The notes under the pieces were generated by a model. The model made no database searches and was not told the origin of the DNA. It saw nothing but the letters and a program-made list of their open reading frames with translations. From Lineus longissimus (lineage: Eukaryota > Nemertea > Pilidiophora > Heteronemertea > Lineidae): a stretch of DNA of 64,000 nt. Position numbers and translations under genes: made by a program. Shown here in pieces: positions 12,321 to 25,110 of the stretch. The stretch spans positions 7,395,001 to 7,459,000 of the forward strand of contig NC_088308.1 in NCBI RefSeq assembly GCF_910592395.1, written 5' to 3'. The number at the start of each line of letters is the position of its first letter. Positions within the stretch are counted from its first letter, which is position 1.

Positions 12321-12466
12321 TATTTTGATATACAACTTTTTTTCTCGCGGAAATATCAGTGGGATATTGGAGAATAACGTACACAAATTCCAACCTCAGG
12401 ATATGCTCGTCTCTTGAAATATGACAGAAAAACTGCCAGTGGCTACTGGCCTAATATTTTTGAAGA

Positions 12467-12630
12467 CCAAGTGTAGAGGGAACCAACAACCTTTCTCCGA
12501 GGCGTGAATTGGTCCCTCGTCTGCTGACTTTTCAATCGGAGAGTAGTACCATGTGTAGAGGGTACCCACAAGCACTCTCCGAGGCCATAATTGGCCCCTT
12601 CTTTCCGCAGACTCCACTATCGGAGTGTAC
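12467..12630. repeat. Tandem duplication of an 82-bp unit
   Basis: Unit A (12467-12548) and unit B (12549-12630) share the pattern cca.gtgtagaggg, ctccgaggc, aattgg.ccc and atcggag. They differ at roughly a quarter of positions by eye. On the minus strand each copy can be read as a similar 17-residue peptide (B: RGQLWPRRVLVGTLYTW; A: RDQFTPRRKVVGSLYTW). The two lie in different frames because 82 is not a multiple of three, and the changes are not mainly synonymous, so I treat it as non-coding. Confidence 0.65.
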
Positions 12631-15600
12631 AGATCGATACCGAGAAACAAGTTAATCAATCAAGTGCAGACATTTCGCCGAGAATTTTGAAAAATGTCGA
12701 TGAGCTGATTACAAATTGGCAGAACGAGATTGATCCTCTTCGCGAGCTGACTTTTATGCTTTCATCAAATCGAGCAGACGACAATTCCTCAGAATGCTGG
12801 CAGCATGATAAGATGACTAGATTAACAAGATACATTGTCGATGTTTACTTTCATTTTTGTTCACTTAACGCCGTTTGTCCGCGCTCTTAATGGCCCGAGT
12901 GAAATTGGCAACACTCTCACTGCGCGGCACCCAATTACTTAATTAGCCAGAAGACGCTGCGAGTGAAAAAGTAGGGCGCATTGTATCGGATGATTTATTT
13001 GTTGACGATTGAAGCGATTTCATAGTGGTGTTATTCATCACGATCTTAATCCATCAAGTTCTTTGACAGGAGTGTTGGTGAGATGAAAAGTTACTGTTAA
13101 GGCGCGGGATTGATTGCTTGAGGGGACATGTGGCGCGCTAAAGAGTAGATCCGTGTGTCTCTCGTATTACTTTGTAAATGCACGTATCTCATGATTTGTG
13201 ATGATACGGTTCAGGTATACTTGGCGAAACAAGTTGATCATTCAGAAGCCTTAAACCGTGCAGGATACGCAGAATACAATACATCCTAGCCTCAAAGGAG
13301 GACCCTAGCTGCAGGATTTGGTGTACTGTAATGCAGGAAACTGTACAATGTACATCCTTTAGCCGCATGTAGTGACCCTTCTGACAGCTTCTGCATTAGG
13401 CTCCAGTGTCTGTTATGCATGGCAGTCAGGGTGGATTCAGATTTTGTGTACTGGGGAGGGGGCTGGGTTGCAGCGAGAGACGAAAGAATGTGGACACCCC
13501 ACACCGTGTTACTGCTCTCTAGAACTGGCTTCGATATTTTCCATTTTTTTTCTCTACCGAAGGTGTGCCCGAACGACCTTCTGAAAAAGACACTCTCTGC
13601 GCCGAAAAAGGAGCCGAGTGTTTGTGCCGGAAGGTGGAGAAACGTACGCAGGCGCCTGCTGGATATGCGCCCTTGCAGTGACAACTGGCAGTGAAATGTT
13701 AACCAAAGCGCCCAGACAAGCAAGTGAAAGCGTTCATCGTTTAAAGCGCAAGGGACACCGTTGAAGACAATAAATTGTCTTAATGAAAAGTGCAGTGGGG
13801 TATTTGCGTGTTTCATTAGCTTCGATCAACTTGGTTTGTTTATTGAGTAAACTGTCGTCTGATAGCACCGAGAGCGGGCCGATTAGGCGTCGGGCATGTC
13901 TGCAGAATACGTCGGAATATCTCTGGCATCATGACAGTTCAGCAGATCGTATCGCAACGAGGTCATCAGAAATGATGGTAGAAAAGCTGCGCACCATTTT
14001 GGGACTACGACTCCTAATTCAACTTTGAGGCCGAAACACTGTTTTTGATTCAACTGAATTCATGAAAATGTCTTCAGTATAAAAGTCTCAACTCATAAGA
14101 AAAGTGGTGACGGAGACTAACTCTTCGCATTTTAATGCGACTTAGTTTCGAGCTCAGGAATATTCTGATTGTATCAATTTGAAAATGTTTGTCAAGTCAA
14201 TCAAATATCGAAGATGTAATGAGATTACTGAAATTCAGTCACAAAGTTGATGCCGAAAGAGTTAGAGTCGTAAATGACGTGGCGCAACCTCTCTATTGTC
14301 AGGAGACTTTCTCCTTTCAAAAGACAGATTCAGAATCTTGCTACATTTACAATCTTAGCTTGTTTCTCTGACGCAATGCTAATCCACAATATACTGCGCA
14401 ATATACTGCGCAATGTATTGGTACCTATTGCCATGCACATAAAGAAAAATATTGGTACCTATCGCCATTGACATTTCAAAAGATAGGATATGTTTTGAGG
14501 AATATGTTTTGGGGAATATTCCTTTGAGGGTAAATTATTCCTTTTACACCATCCTCGCACATGATGACACACTCCGCGAAACCTCTTGAAATCATTTTCT
14601 TTAGTATATTGCGTTTATGATGGAATGACTAATGCAACGTATACCTTACTTTTGCAGTATCTGATGCATTCATTTATTGCATTAGGTTTCAATACGTAAT
14701 TTGATAATCCGATGAGATGATATCTATAAACTCAGGAGAGTATTACTCGCTGACAAAACGTATGTTTTCGCGATGTTTCAAATTACTGTGAAGTGAGGTC
14801 GTGATTTCTTATGAGAAATGTTGTTGTATGAGTCTGCATATATAAATGCATTTAAGATGAATGTATTTTATTTCGGGTTTGAAAACCATCTGTAAAAGCG
14901 GCGTGCAGCACTTTCGAAGTTATATAATGATATATGTCTCAAGATTCACGTCAAAGCTGTCCTCTAGTGAAAGAGAGAAAGGACTCGCCCGATATTGTTT
15001 ATTGACTTGATAATGTCTTACATTTTGTAGGTGATATTCAGCCCTAAACACAATATTTTGAAGAGAAAGGAATATCTTTTCTCAGGTTGCGGATAGACTA
15101 AAGTTTTTTTTCCGAACACAAAATAAACATTTCGCCATTTTTATAATAATTCGCAAAATCGGCACTGGCAAAACAAAGACAGGCCGGCGTTTTTTACCAT
15201 ACGCAATATTCGCGGCATTTCTGTCATAGATGTACATCACAAAGTACATTGGTAACATGAGAGTAGTAGATGAGGACTTCACCTTGTCACACTCAGTAAT
15301 AACCACTCTCTCCCCTCTTACCAAATGGTGACATATGTCTTTCACTCGCAAGACATATTTGTGAAAGTGATACCTCATGCCAGATGGCCAAAATAAAAAA
15401 TTAATGAGAAAAACTTCCATCCGACAGTTTTTATGATAGTTACATTTCGTGTCGAGGGCTCTATTTCCGGTCACCTCAGTGGCCTGTGTGTGAGGTCAAT
15501 GAACTTCCTTAATGACGCCTTCGCGCTTAACATGAGAGTCACCTTGTCACATGAACACACACTGTATTCCATGTTAGCCCAGCATTGGAGAGCGTGTGCA

Positions 15601-17733
15601 TTCCTCTGGGGACAGAAAGTCAGGTCGGCAGCTTTATTTGACAAAGCAGGTGTAATGGTTACGGGTAAGCTATGGTCAAAGGGCCACTGCCAGGTCGTTA
15701 CACGTATACTGTCCGAACGGTTACTCTATCGTACTGCAACACTTCCGAAACTATGAAAGTGCAAACAACCCTAAATAGCGACACTTCACATTCGTGAATA
15801 ATCCTGTAAATATTTTATGTGCAGGAGTGTTCCAATTCTTTTTCGTGTTTTCCATGCGCACCTATCCCCTACCAGAAGTCCGCGGTCAATACTCGTCTAT
15901 ATTCGTCACCTCATCAATGCAGATTGACTTGTTTAGCTGTAATGGAGGAAGAAATAGAATTCTATCATCCACCAATAATCGGATAAACTCGGTCTCTATA
16001 GCTCCAGGATGAACGCGCAAAGTTGTTATCTAGTCTCTTTAATCTCACGGCATCCCGTGAGATGTGGCGTTTTTCTGATTGAATTTGGCGTATGTGTTGG
16101 TGTACCTAGAGACACATTGTTAGGTGTCACCCTAGTGGGCCCAGTTGGTGATGAGTGAGTGATGTCCTTTTAACCACTAAGGTTATGGAGCTGAGTGTAC
16201 TTCAGGTTTTGGTAACATTCACATGGAGTACACAGCATTATGTGCTCAATGAATTGAGGCCAGAATACTTTTCCCACTTCTACAGCTGAATAACAACTTT
16301 GAATAAATCTGACTCTTGTACTTTAGCTCTCTTAGCTTGAACTGTATGATCAGCAAGGGCCCTGACTACGGTCATGACACACGCCACCAGAGATTCTTCA
16401 GGCAAATTGAATGCTATCACGGTTATCTTTATTCGGTCAGCTTCTGCATACGCCTCTACACCCACCTGAGGGCTGATTCCACGAGTTGTTTTCCCATCGC
16501 GGGAAATCTAATCTCAGCCAAAACGAGCATTTTGATAATCATAATTACCCAGCGAGGTTTCTAGACAGTGGAAGTTATGATAACAATGATAATATTCACA
16601 CTTATGTAAATAGCGCTTATTTTCATGATATAATTATTGAACCTTGCTCAATGCGGTGCGGGGGGGACAACAGCGGTAAAATTCTCTAGTGGAATCTTGC
16701 CGCTATTGAGAGTACATGTAACTACCATTCACCGTTACGGATGTTGCTTATTTGAAAAACGTCACGTATTTCATTCCCAACACAAACGTCGCCAATTTTA
16801 CGATTTGAATAGGTAACAAGTCAAGAGCCATGTTCAATTTGATTAAATCAACTCCGCCGTAATCTAATTGGACTCAAATTATAGACATTTTAATGAAATT
16901 ATCTTTTAGCACCGTGTTTGCCAAGGGATGTCGAAGACTGGAAATAATCTCCATGAATTTGCATAACATTTTAACTAATCTGAATAAGGTATCTCGCGTG
17001 ACGGCGTTTAGTGAAAATTACGCTCTGCGAATGATTCCATTGACTGTATCATCCAAGCAAGAGTGACTATCAAGCACCTGGAGGTTAGTTTTTGGGAGAT
17101 TTGGAAAGATAAAAGGAAGTATCAAAACTTAACATTTCCACATGCAGTAAACATCCAAAAATCCTGCAGTAAACATCTTTGATGTCTTGTGTGCTTACCT
17201 GTTTGTTTCTCGTAGACTGCTGATTGAAATTATGAGTTTCAAACGATGTAAATGTAGTGCAATCCAGCAAGTCTAATTCGATGATTCAACGAAAGTAGGA
17301 TGTTAAGTTTTGAACGTGTGACAACCAAGAGTTACGTAAAGAAGACATGCGGTAAAACGGAAATTTCCCTGAGATTCTGGAAACATGCATTTTGAGCATT
17401 CGTAGTCATGGTAGTCGAGGTCATGTATCAAGTAAAGGTCATCTTTGATATTTGAAGTCGTCCTCAATTACACCATGGGGAATAAAACGATTATTGCTTT
17501 ACGAACAAGGCGAAAAAAGACTGCAGAGCCGAAGGTGCCAACATGATAATGATGCAATAAGATGGCAGGGAGAAAGTTTTATTGCATTATCTCTTGTGAC
17601 CTCCCCAGGGGATCTGTACGTTTAACATTTTCTAAGAGTACTCTGCGTACGCGGTTCGTGTTTAATCGTGGGCTAGGAAAGAGAAAGACAGCTATACACA
17701 ATCGCCACCGAGGACATCCTCAGGAAATCCATT
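12631..17733. other. Presumed giant intron, part 2: no supported gene
   Basis: The block at 13300-13900 is visibly richer in G+C and contains a 174-codon minus-strand frame (13816-13292). It has no recognisable domain, signal peptide or splice signals, and overlapping frames are open on the plus strand, so I do not call it. A minus-strand sequence at 17270-17198 ends in a good donor (AAACAG|GTAAGC). It may be a cryptic exon but encodes nothing I recognise. Confidence 0.45.
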
Positions 17734-17851
17734 GGGTGATATGAATAAAGAGTAGTAAATGCTTTTATCTAAAACTCCATGTACATTTACACTTGGCCTT
17801 TCTGTACAAAATTGAAGTAAAAGCATTTGCTAGCCTTTATTCATATCACCC
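17734..17851. mobile_element. Short hairpin element with 34-bp inverted arms (MITE-like)
   Basis: The left arm (17734-17767, beginning gggtgatatgaataaag) and right arm (17818-17851) are reverse complements over 34 bp with three mismatches. A 50-bp loop separates them. The whole 118-bp unit could fold into a long hairpin. I see no clean target duplication, although the match weakly extends a few bases outward. It is MITE-sized and has no coding content. Confidence 0.6.
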
Positions 17852-20800
17852 CATGTGTTATGCACTCACGTTAAACGAATTCTCTCAAGAATCCTCTCTT
17901 GAAAAAGAATAGGCTCGTGTTTTTGATCACTCGGATTCAAATATCCAGTTGAAACAGGCTCGTGGCACTTTAAAGTTCATTTGAGTAAAAAAATCGGTTC
18001 AAACGGGTATATAAAAATTATCGTAAATCAATTCATTCTCTGGCTGGTGCGTCGTTGGGTAAACGCGTGCAGATGTGAACCTTCCAGCATTTCTTGTGTC
18101 AACTACAGTGTTTTAGAAAAAAGGAGTTCAATCCATTCACTTTAAGTGTAAGTACGCGTTGAACCTCGATTAAGGGATGAAAAGTAATTTCTTTTCGAAA
18201 GTATTAAAGGTAAGACTCGATTATATAAAGCGAGTCCTTGGTAACATTTTCTATAATCGATGGCGCCTTAAATGACATCGTGGGATGTGTCCAGACTGTT
18301 TGTGAAGCCGAGATTCGATCCTAATGGAGCTTGGATTGAAGATGAAAAGACACTGAAGTAACACCACATGCAATCTTACGTGATGGCTACATCGTATTAT
18401 AAGTTTGCTTGACTAATTCATGAGATCATCAATGACTTCTAAAGAAACACTCTGATCTATGATGATGAAAGATTTGTAGCCAGGGGGAAAGATGGCTTGG
18501 TAGAAGATATCATAATCGTGCACCCGATTGGAATTACATGCATCGTAGCATTGGTGGTCAAAAGGACAGCATTACTTCATTATCGAATGGTTGCATAATC
18601 AATTCACATTGGGTGATGTGCATATAAACTACTCCTTTCACACTATGCGGGGTGACCGAAAAACTACTCCATTGGAAAGACAGGAAGGAAAAAAAGTGGT
18701 CAAACTTCACCGGAAAAAAAACGTTTTTCTTTACTTGACTGAAATGACAAACAAAATTCTTTCAGTTGTTTATTAGTCCAAATAAACATAAACCTCTTAT
18801 TGGTTATCAAATAAACAGCTACTAAAAAACAAAAGTGGCGGACTCGAACTTACGTCAAATACAACCACGATTGGTTTGGATTGTGTTTTTTGTTAAGAAA
18901 CAACGACAACAACGACAACAACGGTAGCTTTTCAGAATGTCTTCTCTTCCTTCTCAGAATGAAGCGAGGCAATGAGAAGCTCCAATCACCTCATGCCAGC
19001 ATCCTCTTCGTCACAGCATCTCCGCGAATGTTGTCAGAATCCACTTATAAACAGATGCTGACAACAGTAACCCAATCTTCACCAATAAAACGCGCTGGAA
19101 GTCACTCTAATCGTGTCAATTGGCGTTAAATAGACTAAATGAACTGACATTGTGTAAATCTAGGCTAGTTACACGATCTTCGTGATCCCATGTGGTCGGG
19201 GAGTCTCACTAGATATCCCGCATAATCCCTCGGGAACCCTAATTCAATCACACCTATAATGCCGCAATCATGAGCGAGAGTCGCGGAGAATCGAGCCTGT
19301 TTAGCGCAAAGAGAGCTAGATGAGCACTTGTTATGGGGAAAGTATAGCTTCTTCTTGTAGAGGTTTGCATTCTGAATAAGTGGAGGCTTTCAGAGGAAGA
19401 AATGCGTGAAGCGCATTTACAATGTGACGTATTACTCATCAAACATGTGCTCATGAGATCTTCTTCTTTGGCGTTTAATGCTTCTCGATAGCATCAATAA
19501 GATCATTTGTGTCATGAATACATTAAGTAAAGTTGTTGCTCTCTCGAGCGTGCAATCACTCGGTCTTCGTAGATGGGGTCTTTTAGGTATTCCTTATCCA
19601 GCCAAGTATATGTGGTAGGATCTCCTTCGTCTTAAAATGGTAGGCACGGATCCGGCAAGATGCTCCAATTACTGGAATTTTGACGGTGATCGACTATAGA
19701 CTGAGCATGCCTGTCTCCATCAAGTTGGACATTCCGACAACCTTGGGAGGCATGCAACTTGGATAAATTGAAAATAGAATGTTTTTATCAAGCTACATAT
19801 AAGAACATGGTTTGATGATCACGAATACGGCTGGCATAGATTGCAAGGTGGTGTTTTGCTGAATATCGCAGCTTTTCTTGAAACATCCCGGAAGGCCCGA
19901 AAAGTTGACCAAAACAGCGAAATACTATAGATTGGAATAGGTTGGCGGGTGTTGAGCACAACAGACGACCTCACTATATGCACTCCATCATCAAGAAATG
20001 GCTACCTCTTTTCATACTTCATGAATATTTTAACGGACCGTTTTGGTCTGAGACGTCTATTGCTGTGCGCGATTTTATTGGGTAACCTCCTACGCCGCAA
20101 CCGGCATTAATCAAACAAAAACACTCGGACTGGGAAATGCTACTCAGTGCAGAATGTTCTGAAGAAGATTAATAGCGCCAAACAACATTTTACTGGCTGT
20201 GGGTAAAAAGTTTGTGCTATTTTAGGCATTTCTTTTCTTTACATTGCCAAAATCAAAGAAAGTATAATATTCTAGGATTGAATATGAAAATAGGTGTCCA
20301 ATCAAGTAATAAGAAGGTCAGTGAGCAAGAGCACTATCACATATCATATCAATCTCACTACCGAGTGAAATGCACATCCAGAACCTATAACATTGCCACT
20401 TTGCGCGATAAATGTAAAACAAGATGAAACGTAATTTAAAATTAACATCATTACTAAAAAAGAACTGCTGCGAATAACGAAAAATTAAGGATTCAAGCTA
20501 TCGAATTTATTCCATTGATCAAAATTGATTAGAACATCTCAATTTCCCAATAATCATTGAGTGCATATGCCTGGTATCTGTAAATCAGTATCGAGGCACG
20601 GACATTGAAACCAAGATGATTATTGATCCTCTTAATGGGAAGCTGTATCAAATGATCGCGGAATTTTCGCAATTAAATTGTCCTTGGAGAACATGAAGCT
20701 CGTCAATGCCCGTATTTTTCTTCTTCTGATATCTAATGGTTCGGTTAGAAAAAATGTGGCAAGCCTTGTCTTGATTTGAATTGAATGGATTGCTGATATA

Positions 20801-23601
20801 TTTAAGTTCAATTGAATTAGAGCATCCATATTTGATGTAGATATCACAGATTGGTATTTTATGTGAAACACACTATTTAATACGTGCACTAGGCGATGGT
20901 CTCTTATACTGGTTGCTGATGAGTCGAATAAAATCTGCGCTTCTGACACCTTCTACTATCGTTCAGTTGCTCTTTGTGTAAGTAAATATAGCGCATACGA
21001 CCAAAAAGTGCGTACAAAAGGGTAGTTGGTTGAGTTTTGAGAATTGATGTTCGTACGTTCAGTTTTAAATTTGAATAGCTGGGCTTTAGAGAAGCTTTAG
21101 ATCTGATGTTTTATTCAAGCTGTAAATCATGCAAATAATTTTTATAAGTATGTCTTTAAAGACCATTAATTCAACCCTATCTAAATTTAATTACCTTTTC
21201 TCCCCGACCGCCCCGACTCCCTGCCTGGTTTCACAGCCAACCAATTGACTGGCGCGTTAATTAAAAGCGCAGCGTTCTGGCTATTGATCAGAGGCGCCGG
21301 TCGATAGCCATGGAGATTGAAAACTAACAACTTCCTCCAGATAACCACTGTTTATTGATCTTAACGAAGAGAAAACACCCAGTGTCGATCTGGTCTTGTA
21401 CACGACAATCAGACGTTATCTAAGATGACTTCACTCAAGTGTTGGTGCGACGGCAGGATCGGCAAGATGGCCGCGTAATGAGGTGAATCCCGCAGCAATA
21501 AAAACAGATCCATTGGTGGTAAAAACAGCAAATTACGATATTCTAGTTATATTAGCCATGAAGCATTAACGGTCGAAATAGGCAAGAGAAAAACCAAAAT
21601 CAAACAGAATTACCCACATTGACATAAACATTACGGTTCTTCTCCTTTTCCTGGACATGACAAACCAAATATAGGATATCCCAATAATGTTATCAAATAT
21701 TTGAGAAGGCGTATTAATCAATTTATCAAATATTGGTTGAGGTTTCGCCGAATTTCTTTCTCTCTCTCGATAGTCTTGATGATGAAATCAACCTAAGACG
21801 ACATTGCGGTGTTAGATATGAAAATACAAGAAGTCCAGACCAGTGATATCAAATCTCTCATTGAATTAGGAAATAAAACATTCGGAAAAGACGTGTACGA
21901 GTCAACAACTGTTGGTATCACCTCGCTTCTCCCCTCATCGAAGGCTAGAGCTACTTTTCGTAATAGTCATTCGCTTCTGCAGTAGAAGCTCGTTTCTTAG
22001 ACTTTTTTTACATCTTGCGTGATCTTAGAAATAACTCCAGTAACATCGTCCCACGCAGCACTGCCTTCCGCAAACAAGCTAGCCTTTGGGAATAGAGTTT
22101 GAATCGGGTCCAATCAACCGGGGTCCACAGCGGCATTCAGGCCATCAAAAGAGATATCACTGACGTCAATGTAGCATTCATTACAGGGTTTGTTTACAGT
22201 GGGAATGACCTTCTTACCCAACCAAGTTCGGAGTAGTCAGATGGAAGCAGACCGAGTCTTGCGGCGGTTCTGACTAGAATAAGTAATGAATAGTTGCTTC
22301 AAATATGTTTTCTTAGTCGTGCAGTTGTTGTTCGACTAGTAGCCAATGTCTGACTTCGTAAATGCATGCAATGGTTGGGATGGTTTGACGTCAGGTGTCA
22401 AGGGCAGATGAAGAAAATGTGAACCCACGAAGTCAAAAATCACCCAAAAATTGCCAATAATCAGACCATAATATTTTAAGGCAATGTCAGATTCATAGGT
22501 TGGTCTTGCATGACCTAGTAATCTTTAAAGGGGGGGTCGAATTGATGGTAATCGGGTGACGAATTGGCACACTCAGTGCATTGATAAATACAATAGATAT
22601 TGTCTAAAGGTGAAAAGCTTCGACGTACTGTGAGATAGAGTGGCCCCTATCGGCGAGTTAACTAACCTGACGTTCTTGGCTCTTGCTGATAGTCCCCCTT
22701 TAACAAAAGTTAAAATGTATGGCAACGTACTTTCTATGCGGATTTCAACCGCGATGTGTCTGTTGTGTAATGTAAAAATAATTTTCCGTGAAATTGAAAG
22801 AACGGCCAATACAAGGGCAAAATTACTTTACTTTTAGAGACATTTCTTGATACAATAGAAGGATGGATCTGTTTCGGAAATACAGCTTTTTTATTGATAC
22901 GAATTGAAAGTTGCCAAGAGCAAAACCGATGTTGATAAACATTTTAGTTGTATGTTATCGAAATGAAAAAAATATACCATATTCTGCCATGCATCTGTAA
23001 TTTGTCGAGATTTAAACGGTTCCAGAATATCCTGCTTTGTTACATGAATACGGTTCGGAAAAACGTTATTGCAATGGAAGATTTCCAATAATTTCAGTAC
23101 ACAATATATTTCAGAAAACATCGATTTTCTAATACGTTTATCACTGTAAACACCCAAATTCTCAATAGAACAATCAGAATATTGCATTGTCTAAACAGAA
23201 ATAGAATTTCTGCGAAAAAATATAGAATTGGAATATATTTGTTATAAGTGATAGAAGTATAGATTAACAGAACATTGGTAGCTGTGGGTATAATGCCATT
23301 CCTGTTTATCTTATTGATCCGTTGCGTGGTGAATTTCGATATTTGGTATAGGGTATTGCTCATACCCTGCTCAAGCATATGGCAGGATCCCAGGGATGGG
23401 TAAAGCAAATCTGCTGCAAAAATAGCTCTGGAGTTCTTCTAAACCCTTTATCCTCGTATACTTAAGTAACTCTCGTTTGCAGTGACCAGACCTTCGCAAT
23501 CGGCGTCACTTATATAAATAAGGTCATTTTCGCCGATAAAAAGTTGAACATCAAAATTTGAAATACGTCTGAACTGTACGCCTAATTTCAGTGTTTTTAA
23601 A
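17852..23601. other. Presumed giant intron, part 3: no supported gene
   Basis: Nothing here is recognisable as a gene. Two full TGACGTCA motifs lie at 22161-22168 and 22386-22393. The remaining open frames are short and unsupported. Confidence 0.45.
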
Positions 23602-23658
23602 GTCCTATCGGTTAAGTTTTGAATGATTTAAAAAATGATAGGACTTAACTGATAGGAC
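23602..23658. repeat. Hairpin with 16-bp arms
   Basis: gtcctatcggttaagt (23602-23617) is the reverse complement of acttaactgataggac (23643-23658) apart from one base, with a 25-nt AT-rich loop. A related phrase (cagtgttttt...) precedes a weaker hairpin near 23880-23935, which suggests a small repeat family. Confidence 0.6.
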
Positions 23659-24041
23659 CTCAAAAGGGTTTGTGTTTTATTCCTAGGCAAAAGAGGCAGG
23701 GCAGGAGAGGAGTGCTAACGAGTCAATATGGTCTTGTCCATTTTTACAAATCGGGAGTTCGGGACTCATGAGGTCTATTTTTCAGCATGCCATCTCCCTC
23801 AGATCAGAGAGTGGTACGAACGGATCTGAATAGTGCAGTTATGCCACCATGATCCACCTAGGTTGACGTCTAAATATCAGTGTTTTTCAGTCTTAATGAT
23901 ATCCTGTCATTTCTAACTGATAACAGGCAGAGATCGATAAGGCAGGCAAGTGGCGTAATTGCCTACGATAGACAGATTATGCCCCAAGAGGATGAAATCA
24001 TGAATAATATCGACATCCTCTATTGCTCTCATTTAGTTTGA

Positions 24042-24233
24042 CGAGCACGTCTTCGCGGATGTGCTTACGAGGCTATTCGTTTGGATGCTAGTGTTCCGCA
24101 AGGCTCTGTGCTGGTGCCTGTCCTATTCAATACATACACCCTACCGCTTGGGAATGTGATGCGCAGGCATGATGTTTATGGATTCGAGATGTTCGCTGAT
24201 GACAATCAGCTGCTCCCTTTTATTGCAACATAA
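24042..24233 (+). pseudogene. Decayed LINE reverse-transcriptase fragment
   Basis: In one plus-strand frame the translation contains VPQGSVLVPVLF (24093-24128), then YTLPLGNVMRRH, then FADDNQLL around 24190-24222. This is the classic order of the non-LTR reverse-transcriptase core: the VPQGSVLGP block, the PLG...RH segment, and the FADD version of the YADD catalytic box. The frame is bounded by stops at 24039-24041 and 24231-24233. The rest of the enzyme, the endonuclease and the tails are not visible, and one glycine of the GP motif is changed. It resembles CR1/L2/Jockey-like elements of aquatic invertebrates. It is a dead fossil fragment inside the presumed intron. Confidence 0.85.
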
Positions 24234-24600
24234 TTTCGAGAAGGACAAACTGGTCTGGCGAACGTGATAATGGTTTTATCCCAGTGTATAGCAGTCTAAA
24301 ATGTCCCCCTGAAAAAATGTCCGCTCCTGTTGTTTGGTGTCGGATTAGGATATATGGCTATACTGGAGCGTAACACACCTGAAAAATGTAATCAAAATAG
24401 TTGATTACAAAACCTTTGAGAAGCAAAACCATACGTTTCCACGTTTAGATTTTTAAGTTGAGAGGCCAAGGTCAGGATTTTTGTTTCATGATCTCCATTA
24501 TCAGCTATCACGTTTTCATTGGGTGATAGTAAAGGTCATTCGAGCCAGTATACATCTCGATATTAGTGTAAAAGTTCCTCATCATCATAGAGAGCTAGAA

Positions 24601-24618
24601 AGAGAGAGAGAGAGAGAG
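24601..24618 (+). repeat. (AG)9 microsatellite
   Basis: A short pure dinucleotide run, with no functional context seen. Confidence 0.9.
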
Positions 24619-24767
24619 CTGCCTGGGGATCCTCAGATCTCACGCCGCAGCTCCTGCCTATAATTGGACGGTTTGCGGAGGAATCACTGGGGTGAAATAA
24701 TTCACTTTGGTACACGCGATTACACCCTTGTGTCGGGATCAAACATCGAGTCGCCAGGTTACCTCAG

Positions 24768-25049
24768 CTTTGTCGCTCCTTGTAGTCGAAGAGGACGGTT
24801 TTTATGAAAGATTGCCGACATTGTGGCAGTGGGTTGCTGAGAAGTAAGATGCAACATCAGTCAGTCTTAATCAAGGTTTAACCCTCGAACTCATTGAGGT
24901 ATGGCGGACATTCACCTCCTGACCAGTTTTACGACTCCTTGTAGTCGTAGAGAGGATTTTTTTTCAAACAGAAGTTGCTGATATCGTGAACTTGGTTTGG
25001 GAAGAAATGGGGACTTCAGTCAGTCTTTATTAATGTTTAACCCTGAGCT
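24768..25049 (+). repeat. Two diverged copies of a ~157-bp tandem unit
   Basis: Copy 1 (24768-24892) and copy 2 (24925-25049) share ctccttgtagtcg.agag near the start, a middle with ttgc.gacat.gtg-like sequence, and a tail reading cagtcagtctt.at.aa.gtttaaccct. A third partial copy may begin near 25080 (cttcgtgtagaaac). No open frame runs through the unit. Confidence 0.6.
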
Positions 25050-25110
25050 GTAAGAGATTGCATACTTTTTGTACATGTTTTCACTTCGTGTAGAAACACT
25101 GGTGGCACAT

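Noticed and set aside
13292-13816. 174-codon minus-strand open frame, the second longest in the window
   Set aside because: There is no recognisable domain, no signal peptide or splice sites, and overlapping open frames on the other strand. It lies in a G+C-richer block where stops are rarer.
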